Below, one piece after another: positions 18,326 to 26,003 of a stretch of DNA of 64,000 nucleotides (positions are counted from its first letter, which is position 1; each line of letters opens with the position of its first letter). Below the pieces are notes generated by a model. The model searched no databases, had not been told where the DNA came from, and saw only the letters and a program-made list of their open reading frames with translations. A program made the translations under genes and the position numbers. The stretch is from assembly GCF_037095755.1 (NCBI RefSeq), contig NZ_JBAWKJ010000004.1:1-64000 (forward strand). Direction: 5' to 3'. This stretch comes from Sphingopyxis sp. CCNWLW2 (GTDB taxonomy: Bacteria; Pseudomonadota; Alphaproteobacteria; Sphingomonadales; Sphingomonadaceae).

Positions 18326-19255
18326 ATGACACGTTTGGCGGGCAAAGTCGCGCTGGTGACCGGTGCAGGGCGTAATATCGGGCGCGCCGAGGCCCTGATG
18401 CTCGCCAAACAGGGGGCCCGCGTCGTCGTCAACGATGTGCGCGCAAGCCCATATGACGCCGAGCCGGGCGATGACAGCTTCGCCGACAGCGTCGCGCGCG
18501 AAATTCAGGAGGCCGGCGGCGAAGCCGTCGCCATAACGGGGAGCGTAGCGACGCGGAAAGGCGCTGAAGCCGCGGTCCAGCACGCTCTCGACAGCTTCGG
18601 CCGGATCGATATCCTCGTGAACAACGCCGGCATCGTTCGGCCCGCCCGCATCGACAAGATGAGCGATGACGACTGGTTCGCGTGCCTGGACGTGAGCTTG
18701 ACCGCCAGTTTCTATACGGTGCGTGCCGCGGCGAAAAGGATGATCGAACAGCGCGGTGGGGTCATCATCAACACGGGGTCCCCCTCGGGCTTCGGCCACT
18801 GGGGAATGGCGAATTATTCGGCCGCGAAAGAGGGTCTGCTCGGATTTACCCGCACGATCGCGCGCGATCTCGGCGAGTTCGGCATCCGCTGCAACCATGT
18901 GCGGCCTGTATCGCATATCACGGGAACCTTCACCCCCGCGGTACAGCAAACGATTGAGGAATCGGCTCGGCTGGACATTCCCTTGCTCTGGAACCGACCG
19001 ATGTCATCGCCCCGAATGTCGGCGCTGCCCGAGCATGTCGCGGCACTCGTTGTCTGGCTCTGCACCGATGCGGCATCTCATATAAGCGGCCGCGACTTCT
19101 TCATTCAGGGTGACGAAGTCGCCGTGCTGCCCGAGCCGGAGGCGATCCGGACCAGTATCAACCCCGGTGGATGGACGCTCGACGCGTTCGACGATCCTGC
19201 CAATCGCTCCTATCTGTTTGGCGACATCCAGAACCGGTTCATCGGCACGAGCTGA
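18326..19255 (+). CDS. SDR-family oxidoreductase (extended C-terminus)
   Basis: 309 residues from the ATG at 18326 (MTRLAGKVALVTG), with a GGGAGA ribosome site. The cofactor loop is TGAGRNIGRA. A long segment VNDVRASPYDAEPGDDS follows the first beta-alpha unit, as in MFE-2-like hydroxyacyl-CoA dehydrogenases. Catalytic residues are Ser in INTGSPSG and YSAAKEG. About 50 extra residues after the usual SDR end (WTLDAFDDPANRSYLFGD) are unusual. It probably acts as a beta-hydroxyacyl-CoA or alcohol dehydrogenase. A regulatory repeat and a stem-loop separate it from the upstream dioxygenase. Confidence 0.88.
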   Translation: MTRLAGKVALVTGAGRNIGRAEALMLAKQGARVVVNDVRASPYDAEPGDDSFADSVAREIQEAGGEAVAITGSVATRKGAEAAVQHALDSFGRIDILVNNAGIVRPARIDKMSDDDWFACLDVSLTASFYTVRAAAKRMIEQRGGVIINTGSPSGFGHWGMANYSAAKEGLLGFTRTIARDLGEFGIRCNHVRPVSHITGTFTPAVQQTIEESARLDIPLLWNRPMSSPRMSALPEHVAALVVWLCTDAASHISGRDFFIQGDEVAVLPEPEAIRTSINPGGWTLDAFDDPANRSYLFGDIQNRFIGTS

Positions 19256-19440
19256 ACCGTCGTCCCGATTACGGGCCATTTTTCCTGAATATCCGGCCGA
19301 GCGTCGTCGGCGACGGCCCTTTCCCGGGCTGCCCCAACCGATGGGCCCAACGCTTCCGCGCCGCGCATCAAGCCTTTTCTCTGCCCGCCATCGTGCTATG
19401 TAGCAAACACTTACAAAGCGCTTAGGTGATGGGAGCAGCG

Positions 19441-20577
19441 ATGATGGATTCGGTCAACGACAAGGTCCAAGACGTACTGGACGAGCTTGTTGCACAAGGG
19501 CGGGAAATCGGCGTTCAAGTGTGTGCGTGGCTCGGCGAACACCAGATTGTGGATTGCTGGGCGGGCGTTGCCGATCCGGCCACCGGGCGCGCCGTGGACG
19601 GCGACACGCTGTTCAACGTCTTTTCGGTGTCGAAGGCGGTGACCGCGACCGCCCTGCACATCCAGGCAGAACGTGGTCTCGTCGACTATGATGCGCCGCT
19701 CGCGGATTACTGGCCCGAATTCGCGCAGGCCGGCAAGGCCGATGTCACGATTCGCCACGTCCTCGGCCATGTTTCGGGCGTCCTGCGCATGCCGGCAGAT
19801 GTCACGCCCGAGCTCATGACCAATTGGGACTGGATGTGTAGCCGGATCGCGGAGATGCCTGGCGAATATCCGGCAGGCAGCTGCTCCTCATATCAGTCGA
19901 TGACCTTTGGATGGCTCCTCGGGGAAGTCGTGCGGCGGACCGATCCGAAGCGCCGGCCCTTCGGTCAGTTCATCCGCGAGGAGATTGCCGAGCCGCTCGG
20001 CGCAACCGATTTGTGGATGGGTATTCCAGGCGCCGCCGAGCCCCGCGTTGCCGTGCTCGACGATGTCGCCGTCTATGTGATGCCCGACGGGAATATGATG
20101 CGTGCCGCGCAGCCGGTCGTCGTCGATCTGATGCCCGATCCGTTCGAGCGCCCCTATGTACGCCGGGCCTGTATTCCTGCCGTGGGCGGGATCTTCAATG
20201 CCCGCAGCGAAGCGCGGTTCTGGGCGATGCTCGCAAACGGCGGGGCCCTTGGCGGGGTCCGGCTTCTGTCGGAGGAGCGCGTCGCGAGCTTCGCCGCGCC
20301 GCGTCCTCATTTTGATGATATCGATCCTGTCTTCTTCGGGATGGTCGTTCCGATCGCCTGGTCGGGGTTCTGGCTGGGGGGCGCCGCGGCCCCGCCCGTC
20401 TCGGCACCGCGTAACATGCGGGCCCTGTGCCACCCGGGGATGGGCGGCTCGATTGGTTGGGCCGATCCGGACCTCAAACTCGCAGTCGCCTTCTGCCATA
20501 ACCGCATGTTCGACACGATCGAACTCGCAGAGGACAGCCGGACCTTGATCGGCGACACGATCCGGAGAGCGATTTGA
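19441..20577 (+). CDS. Serine hydrolase of the beta-lactamase/EstB family
   Basis: 378 residues from the ATG at 19441, with GGGAG 5 nt upstream; GTG 19426, ATG 19429 and ATG 19444 are in-frame alternatives. The SxxK catalytic motif is S62-V-S-K65 in NVFSVSK, and a Tyr motif lies in CSSYQSMTFGWL. This matches family VIII esterases and class C-like enzymes without a signal peptide, so it is a cytoplasmic esterase rather than an antibiotic-resistance beta-lactamase. It could hydrolyse an ester or lactone intermediate. The GMC oxidoreductase gene starts within its stop codon (TTGA), so the two are coupled. Confidence 0.88.
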   Translation: MMDSVNDKVQDVLDELVAQGREIGVQVCAWLGEHQIVDCWAGVADPATGRAVDGDTLFNVFSVSKAVTATALHIQAERGLVDYDAPLADYWPEFAQAGKADVTIRHVLGHVSGVLRMPADVTPELMTNWDWMCSRIAEMPGEYPAGSCSSYQSMTFGWLLGEVVRRTDPKRRPFGQFIREEIAEPLGATDLWMGIPGAAEPRVAVLDDVAVYVMPDGNMMRAAQPVVVDLMPDPFERPYVRRACIPAVGGIFNARSEARFWAMLANGGALGGVRLLSEERVASFAAPRPHFDDIDPVFFGMVVPIAWSGFWLGGAAAPPVSAPRNMRALCHPGMGGSIGWADPDLKLAVAFCHNRMFDTIELAEDSRTLIGDTIRRAI

Positions 20578-22169
20578 CCTGGGACTATATCATCGTCGGA
20601 GCCGGGTCGGCCGGCTGCGTTCTTGCCGACCGCCTGTCGGGCAACCCCGCCAACAAGGTGCTTCTGCTCGAAGCCGGCCCCGCGAACCGAAGCCCCTTCA
20701 TTCATATGCCCCGCGGTGCGGCGAAGCTCTATTCCGATCCGCGACACGTCTGGCACTTGCAGACCGAGGCGCATGGCACGATCCCGTCCGAGACCTGGAT
20801 TCGTGGGAAAATGCTCGGCGGCTCGTCGTCGGTAAACGGCATGATGTATTTTCGGGGCCAGCCCGAAGACTATGACCTGTGGCAGGAACTTGGGGCCAGA
20901 GGCTGGGGATGGGACCGGATGGCCGCGGCCTTTCGCGCCATCGAAGGTCATGAGCTGGGCGAAGCGACAGTGCGCGGAGGGAGCGGTCCGCTTCGCATCT
21001 CCCAGGAACCCGCGCGGACGCCGCTCACCAATGCCTTCATCGCTGCCGGCGAGGAGATGGGCCTGCCCCGGGTGGAAGATCTCAACCAGTCGGGACGCGA
21101 AGGCGTGGGCTATACGAGCCGGACGATTTGGAAAGGCAAAAGACAAAGCAGCGCGGACGCCTTCCTGCGGCGCGCACGCGGCCGGCCAAACCTGCGGATC
21201 GTCACCGGCGCGACCGTCGACAAGGTCATCTTTGAGGATAAGCGGGCCGTCGCCGTCGAAGTGCTGGTGGGCGACCGTCCGGAGCGCTTCCAGTGCGGCC
21301 GCGAAATCATTCTCGCGGCCGGCGCGCTCATGTCGCCCCAAATACTGGAGCGCTCCGGTATCGGCAGCGCGAAGCTGCTCCGCGCGCTCGGCATCGATGT
21401 CGTGGCTGACAGTCCCGGCGTGGGCGAACATATGCTCGAACACCGCCTGCTGATGATGACCTACGACCTCAAAGGTCCTTACAGCGAAAACGCCGGTCTG
21501 CGCGGGCCCCGGCTCGCGTTCAACGTACTGCGCTATTACCTTTCCGGCGGCGGTCCGATGGCGTCGGGTTATGGAGCGGCCGGCGCCTTCGCCACCGTGC
21601 TCGCCGAATCGCGAACTCCCGACATCGAGATTCTGCTTTCGCCTGCTGCTGCCTTCCCGGACAACAGCGGCCAGTTGAGACCCGACCCGAAACATAGCGT
21701 CACCTTGTTCGGCTATCCGCTGCGCTCGCGCAGCGAAGGATCGGTCCATATCGGGGGCTCCGCGCTCACCGATCCGGCCCGCATTCAGGCGGGCTATCTC
21801 ACCGACCCTTATGACTGCGCGGTAACCGTCGCGATGCACCGCTATCTCCGGCGCTGGATGCAGCAGCCCGCGCTCGCCGCGATCATCGCAGGCGAACGCG
21901 AACCGACGCGGTCGCTTGAGAGCGACGACGATATCCTCGCGGCCTTCCGTGAGATCGGACAGGCCGGATATCATGCGTGCGGCACCTGCCGCATGGGAGA
22001 CTTTCCCGATGCCGTGCTCGACGAACGGCTGCGCGTTCGTTCGATCGACGGTTTGCGGGTCGTCGATGGTTCGATTATGCCGACGATGGTATCCGCGAAC
22101 ACCAACGGTCCGATCATGGCGTCGGCATGGAATGCGGCAGACATGATCCTGGAGGGACGAAATCGCTGA
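20574..22169 (+). CDS. GMC-family FAD oxidoreductase
   Basis: 531 residues from a TTG start that overlaps the esterase stop (TTGA), with GGAGAG upstream. FAD motif DYIIVGAGSAGCVLADRLS is followed by the GMC signature GGSSSVNGMMYFRG. The C-terminal active-site His lies in GYHACGTCRMG and the Asn in VSANTNGPIMASAWNAAD. It is an alcohol dehydrogenase or oxidase of the choline/glucose-oxidase superfamily, paralogous to the gene at 8841. Coupled to the esterase, it may oxidise the alcohol released by ester hydrolysis. Its 3' end overlaps the TetR gene by 8 nt. Confidence 0.92.
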   Translation: MTWDYIIVGAGSAGCVLADRLSGNPANKVLLLEAGPANRSPFIHMPRGAAKLYSDPRHVWHLQTEAHGTIPSETWIRGKMLGGSSSVNGMMYFRGQPEDYDLWQELGARGWGWDRMAAAFRAIEGHELGEATVRGGSGPLRISQEPARTPLTNAFIAAGEEMGLPRVEDLNQSGREGVGYTSRTIWKGKRQSSADAFLRRARGRPNLRIVTGATVDKVIFEDKRAVAVEVLVGDRPERFQCGREIILAAGALMSPQILERSGIGSAKLLRALGIDVVADSPGVGEHMLEHRLLMMTYDLKGPYSENAGLRGPRLAFNVLRYYLSGGGPMASGYGAAGAFATVLAESRTPDIEILLSPAAAFPDNSGQLRPDPKHSVTLFGYPLRSRSEGSVHIGGSALTDPARIQAGYLTDPYDCAVTVAMHRYLRRWMQQPALAAIIAGEREPTRSLESDDDILAAFREIGQAGYHACGTCRMGDFPDAVLDERLRVRSIDGLRVVDGSIMPTMVSANTNGPIMASAWNAADMILEGRNR

Positions 22170-22851
22170 GTCACGCAATGGCGCCAAGAGTGCCACAAAA
22201 GCAGCTTCGACACCGCCGGCAGCGGAAAAGGCTCCGCGACGGCGGCGGCGGACCCGCGAAGACGTAAGCGGACGTATTCGCGATGCGGCGCGGATCCTGT
22301 TCGCGGAGCGCGGCTTTGCGGCCGCCACCACGAAAGACATCGCGCGCCTCGCCGATGTGAGCGAAACGCTGCTGTTTCGCTACCATGGCGACAAGGCGAC
22401 GCTCTATAACGAGGTGGTCACCGAGCCTTTCGCGCGCTTGATGGACGATTTCGTCCGCCGCAATCCCGATCCCACTGCTCCCGGCTTTTCCGAAGCGGTG
22501 TCACGCCCGCTCACACGGCAGGTCTACGAGGTTTTCGAAGAAAATAGCGCGATGTTTCGCGCGCTCTTTACGGGTCAGCACCCGGCCGGCGGTGATGCGG
22601 CACCGAGCTTCAAGGGCCTTGCTCATTTCTTCGAGCAGTCGGTTGATCAGGTATCGCGCCGTTACGAGAGCGCCGGGCAGACGCCGACGTTCGATCTGGA
22701 CATCGGCGTCCGGCTTGGGCTCGGAATGATTTGCGCGAGCGTCCTATTGCGCGATGCGCTCTTTCCGGACTCGGTCCCGGACCGCGAAGCCCTCATCCGC
22801 GCGCTCGAAGACATCATCCAGGCCTCTCTGGGCGGGCCGGCACCGGATTGA
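22162..22851 (+). CDS. TetR-family regulator with apparent non-canonical ATC start
   Basis: The protein reads through a basic linker (PRRRRRTREDVSGRIRDAAR), an HTH (TTKDIARLADVSETLLFRYHGDK) and a helical ligand domain ending in ASLGGPAPD. After the in-frame stop at 22144 there is no ATG, GTG or TTG before the HTH. The only well-placed initiation site is ATC at 22162, with GGAGGG 5 nt upstream, overlapping the GMC stop by 8 nt. ATC starts are rare, so a sequence or frame error must be considered. About 229 residues from ATC is normal TetR length. It likely regulates the P450 operon immediately downstream through the palindrome at 22871. Confidence 0.8.
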   Translation: MAESRNGAKSATKAASTPPAAEKAPRRRRRTREDVSGRIRDAARILFAERGFAAATTKDIARLADVSETLLFRYHGDKATLYNEVVTEPFARLMDDFVRRNPDPTAPGFSEAVSRPLTRQVYEVFEENSAMFRALFTGQHPAGGDAAPSFKGLAHFFEQSVDQVSRRYESAGQTPTFDLDIGVRLGLGMICASVLLRDALFPDSVPDREALIRALEDIIQASLGGPAPD

Positions 22852-22870
22852 CTCCGCTGCCGCATTCGAC

Positions 22871-22892
22871 TTATGCAGTGATTACTACATAA
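22871..22892. promoter_or_regulatory. Candidate TetR operator before the P450 gene
   Basis: A 22-bp imperfect palindrome: TTATGCAGT, GATT, ACTACATAA (8 of 9 arm positions pair). It ends directly before the AAGGAG ribosome site of the P450 gene and 20 bp after the TetR stop. A repressor bound here would block transcription into the P450 operon. It is unlike the window-wide CATC/GATG sites. Confidence 0.55.
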
Positions 22893-22902
22893 GGAGAATC
22901 AA

Positions 22903-24144
22903 GTGGTAGACGAGGTGGAGATTCAGGATTTCGACGATCCGGACTATGACCCGTTCGAGTCAGACGCGATCAACTTCGGCACCATCCTCGACCCCTATGC
23001 CGATATCGCACGCTGGCGCGCCGAAGCTCCGGTGCTCGAAGGTGACTACCGGCCGCGGGTCGGACTGACCTCGTCGCTTTACCCTGACCGGAAGGCGTTC
23101 ACCGTCGTGGGAACGGGTGAAATTCTTGCTGCACTCACCGACACCGAGCGTTTCTCGAACGCAGCCTATAAATTCAACCTCGGGATTACCTTCGGTCAGG
23201 GCAGCATCAGCACGATGGACAATCCCGAACACGGCCGATGGCGCCGCATTTTCCAGAAAATCTTCCTGCCGCAATATGTAAAACAATGGGGCGGATCTAT
23301 CGTCGATCCTGTCATTTCCGGACTGATGGACCGCTTCGTGCCCCTGGGACATGCGGATCTCGTCGATGCGTTTACGATCCGATACCCCTTCGAGGTCATC
23401 TACCGTCAGCTCGCTCTTCCTGACGCACATGTGAAGATCTTCCAGCGCCTCGCCCTCGGCCAGACCGACTATGTGAATGCGGACAGGGCAATCGAAGCAG
23501 GCGAGAAGCTCGGAGCCTATTTTTCGGCGCTCGTCGCCATCCGCCGACAGACTCCGGGCGACGATCTCGTCAGCCTGCTTGCGACGACCGAAGTCGACGG
23601 CGAATATCTGCCCGACCTGGTGCTGATCTCGTTTCTCCGGCAGCTGATGAACGCAGCGGGCGACACGACTTATCGCGGCACGAGCGTCCTTCTCACGGCC
23701 CTGCTCGCAAACCAGCCGCAGTTTGCAGCTCTCCGCGAGAATCGGGACCTGATCCCGCAGGCGATCGAGGAAGCGCTCCGCTGGGACGGCCCTGTCGCGG
23801 TTCAGCTCCGCATGGCCAAGGTCGACACCGTCCTCGGCGGTCTCGAAATCCCCGCGGGCTCGCTGCTTGACGTCGTGGCGGGGGCTGCGAACCGCGACCC
23901 CGCGATCTATGCGGACCCTGATCGGTTCGATATTTTTCGCGAGCGGCGGCCGCATTTTTCCTTTTCTCGCGGCCCGCATATTTGCGTCGGGCAGCATTTG
24001 GCGCGTGTCGAAATGACGCGCGCGCTGCACGCCATTCTCGACCGGCTTCCCGGGCTTCGCTTCGACCCGGACCATCCGGTACCCGAAATCAGGGGGTCGA
24101 TGATGCGTGTCCCCAAACATCTCCATGTCCGCTTCGATGCGTGA
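22903..24144 (+). CDS. Cytochrome P450
   Basis: 413 residues from GTG at 22903 with AAGGAG 7 nt upstream. The I-helix oxygen-activation motif is AAGDTT, the K-helix segment is EEALRW, and the heme loop FSFSRGPHICVGQH has the thiolate C361. It is a soluble bacterial class I P450 needing a ferredoxin, and one is encoded 27 bp downstream. It leads the operon P450-ferredoxin-P450. It is only distantly related to the two P450cam-like enzymes in this window. Hydroxylation or epoxidation of the hydrophobic substrate is expected. No ferredoxin reductase gene is nearby. Confidence 0.95.
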   Translation: MVDEVEIQDFDDPDYDPFESDAINFGTILDPYADIARWRAEAPVLEGDYRPRVGLTSSLYPDRKAFTVVGTGEILAALTDTERFSNAAYKFNLGITFGQGSISTMDNPEHGRWRRIFQKIFLPQYVKQWGGSIVDPVISGLMDRFVPLGHADLVDAFTIRYPFEVIYRQLALPDAHVKIFQRLALGQTDYVNADRAIEAGEKLGAYFSALVAIRRQTPGDDLVSLLATTEVDGEYLPDLVLISFLRQLMNAAGDTTYRGTSVLLTALLANQPQFAALRENRDLIPQAIEEALRWDGPVAVQLRMAKVDTVLGGLEIPAGSLLDVVAGAANRDPAIYADPDRFDIFRERRPHFSFSRGPHICVGQHLARVEMTRALHAILDRLPGLRFDPDHPVPEIRGSMMRVPKHLHVRFDA

Positions 24145-24171
24145 TGCCATTTTGACCGAAAGGAAGATTAT

Positions 24172-24489
24172 ATGCCTTCGATAACGGTAATAGCCCGCGA
24201 TGGCGCCGAGACTGTCATCGAAGCGGAGACAGGGCTTTCGCTCATGGAGGTAATCCGCGATGCAGGAATGGACGAACTTCTGGCGCTCTGTGGAGGCTGC
24301 TGCTCCTGCGCGACATGCCATGTCCGGATCGACCCGGATTTCGCGGCCGGCCTCCCACCGCTGGGCGAGGATGAAGACGAGTTGCTCGACAGCTCGTCGC
24401 ATCGGGCCGCGACGTCGCGGCTCTCCTGCCAGATCATTCTCAGCGACGCGCATGAGGGCCTGCGCGCCGCCATCGCGCCCGAGGACTGA
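24172..24489 (+). CDS. [2Fe-2S] ferredoxin (adrenodoxin/putidaredoxin type)
   Basis: 105 residues. The four cluster ligands fit the vertebrate-type pattern: C40, C46 and C49 ([10 protein letters not shown]) and a distant C86 in SRLSCQIIL. Extra cysteines at 43 and 44 are unusual. The acidic stretch [10 protein letters not shown] is the usual reductase/P450 docking surface. It is sandwiched between two P450 genes with short gaps, so it is their electron donor, passing electrons singly from an NAD(P)H-dependent reductase that must be encoded elsewhere. Confidence 0.95.
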   Translation: MPSITVIARDGAETVIEAETGLSLMEVIRDAGMDELLALCGGCCSCATCHVRIDPDFAAGLPPLGEDEDELLDSSSHRAATSRLSCQIILSDAHEGLRAAIAPED

Positions 24490-24500
24490 GGGACGTGTCG

Positions 24501-25709
24501 ATGACCAAGGTCGCACGCCCCGATCATGTTCCAGCGGACCTCGTCCGCGACTTCGATCTCTATGACATCCCCGGCGCCGCCGAGGACGTCCAGGCGGCCT
24601 ACGCCGCGATCCAGCAATCGTCGCCCGACATCTTCTGGACGCCACACAACGGAGGCCATTGGGTCGCGACGCGCGGCGAAGACATTGTTGCGATGCAGCG
24701 CGACTACCGGCACTTTTCGCACCGGCATATCCTCATCCCGCCCATGCCCGAGGGCACGCCGCGACAAATCCCGCTCGAAATGGATCCGCCCGAGCATAGC
24801 CGATACCGCCGGCCGCTGACGCAGGCGCTGATGCCGGCGATCGTTGCGGGCCTGGACGAGGCGGTGCGCAAGGTCGCCACCGCTGCGATCGAACGGGTGT
24901 GGTCTAAAGGCGCCTGCGAGTTCATCGAAGATTTCGCCAATATCCTGCCGATACACGTCTTTCTCGAGCTTGTCCGGATACCGATTGCCGACAAGGCAGT
25001 GCTGTTGCCGCTCGCCGAGGACGCCGTGCGCGGGCGCGATGCCGAGACACGCCTCGCGGCGCATCAAGCCATGGGGCTCTATCTGCTCGACAAAGTGCGC
25101 GACCGGCGGCGCGATCCCGGCGACGACCTGCTCAGCCGGATCGTCAACGTCGACACAGGCGGCGCCAGGATTTCAGAAAGCGAGGCCGTCGCCTACGCGA
25201 CCCTCGTCCTTTTTGGAGGCCTCGATACGGTCGCTGGAATGCTCGGGTTCATTGCACGCTTCCTTGCGCTCAACCCCGGCCACCGCGCGCAACTCGTCGC
25301 CCGCCTGGATGATGATGCCTATCTATCGCGCGCAGTCGAGGAGCTGATCCGGCGCCACGGCCTTGCCAACACCGCCCGGATGGTTGCCGAAGACTATGAG
25401 TTCAAGGGGATCGGTTTTCGCGCAGGCGACCGCATCCTGCCCGCCAACCTCTTCGTTGGTCTTGACGACCGGCTGAATCCAGCCCCGCTCGCCGTCGACT
25501 TCGAGCGGGAGAACGGAGTGCATGCCGCATTTGGCAACGGCCCCCACGCGTGTCCGGGAGCCATTTTGGCACGCCGCGAAATTCGTGTCTTCCTGGAGGA
25601 GTGGCTGCGGCGCATTCCCGATTTTGCCATTCGGCCCGGCTCCACGCCGCGCCTCGCCACCGGCATGGTGAACGGCGTATTAGAGCTCGAACTCGTCTGG
25701 CCCCCATAG
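24501..25709 (+). CDS. Cytochrome P450, P450cam (CYP101)-like
   Basis: 402 residues from the ATG at 24501; a GTG at 24495 is too close to the GAGGG ribosome site. The N-terminal text (VPADLVRDFDLYDIP, NGGHWVATRG), the GGLDTVAG I-helix (Asp-Thr proton relay as in P450cam) and the C-terminal AELVW-like end VLELELVWPP strongly recall the camphor hydroxylase family. The heme cysteine is C351 in GNGPHACPG. CYP101-family members in sphingomonads hydroxylate terpenoids and ionones, which hints at the substrate class. It follows the ferredoxin gene by 11 bp. The closest relative here is the P450 at 47610. Confidence 0.94.
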   Translation: MTKVARPDHVPADLVRDFDLYDIPGAAEDVQAAYAAIQQSSPDIFWTPHNGGHWVATRGEDIVAMQRDYRHFSHRHILIPPMPEGTPRQIPLEMDPPEHSRYRRPLTQALMPAIVAGLDEAVRKVATAAIERVWSKGACEFIEDFANILPIHVFLELVRIPIADKAVLLPLAEDAVRGRDAETRLAAHQAMGLYLLDKVRDRRRDPGDDLLSRIVNVDTGGARISESEAVAYATLVLFGGLDTVAGMLGFIARFLALNPGHRAQLVARLDDDAYLSRAVEELIRRHGLANTARMVAEDYEFKGIGFRAGDRILPANLFVGLDDRLNPAPLAVDFERENGVHAAFGNGPHACPGAILARREIRVFLEEWLRRIPDFAIRPGSTPRLATGMVNGVLELELVWPP

Positions 25710-25876
25710 CCTGCCGGTTCGGGCGCCTCCGTAATCTCGTGACGCTGCTCGAACGCCCAAACAGCGGCAGGTCGGCGAACGCAAGCAGATCGACAGCGAG
25801 ACTACCGGGACCAGTGGACGCTTCGGGATGTTTCGGACGGATTCAGGGGTCCGGCGTTCCGATCTGGCGGCCGAAT

Positions 25877-25892
25877 CATCACCCATCTGAAG
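25877..25892. promoter_or_regulatory. Weak operator-like site (CATCAC-N4-CTGAAG)
   Basis: CATCACCCATCTGAAG has a perfect left half and a degenerate right half, 111 bp before the amidohydrolase start at 26004. The surrounding 294-bp gap (25710-26003) holds no recognisable gene. Confidence 0.35.
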
Positions 25893-26003
25893 AGTTGAGG
25901 CAGCTAGGCGCTTTTGCTTGGCTCGGAGAAGCACGTGGTTCACCGTTCCGGCAGGCAGCGGACCATTCAAGCCGCGTTCGTGAAAGCCGAAAAGGACAAG
26001 GTA

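Noticed and set aside
22178..22267. 29-codon frame starting at ATG 22178 as start of the TetR gene
   Set aside because: It is in a different frame from the helix-turn-helix and ends before it. Kept only as a hint of a possible sequence error.
20307..22340. 677-codon open frame antisense to the GMC oxidoreductase
   Set aside because: A shadow of high-GC codon usage; no domain, no ribosome site, and it spans two well-supported genes on the plus strand.
22960..24645. 561-codon open frame antisense to P450 and ferredoxin
   Set aside because: No domain recognised; the plus strand has complete P450 and ferredoxin motifs.
25710..26003. Possible gene remnant between P450 and amidohydrolase
   Set aside because: Open frames here are short extensions of neighbours; I recognise no protein family on either strand.
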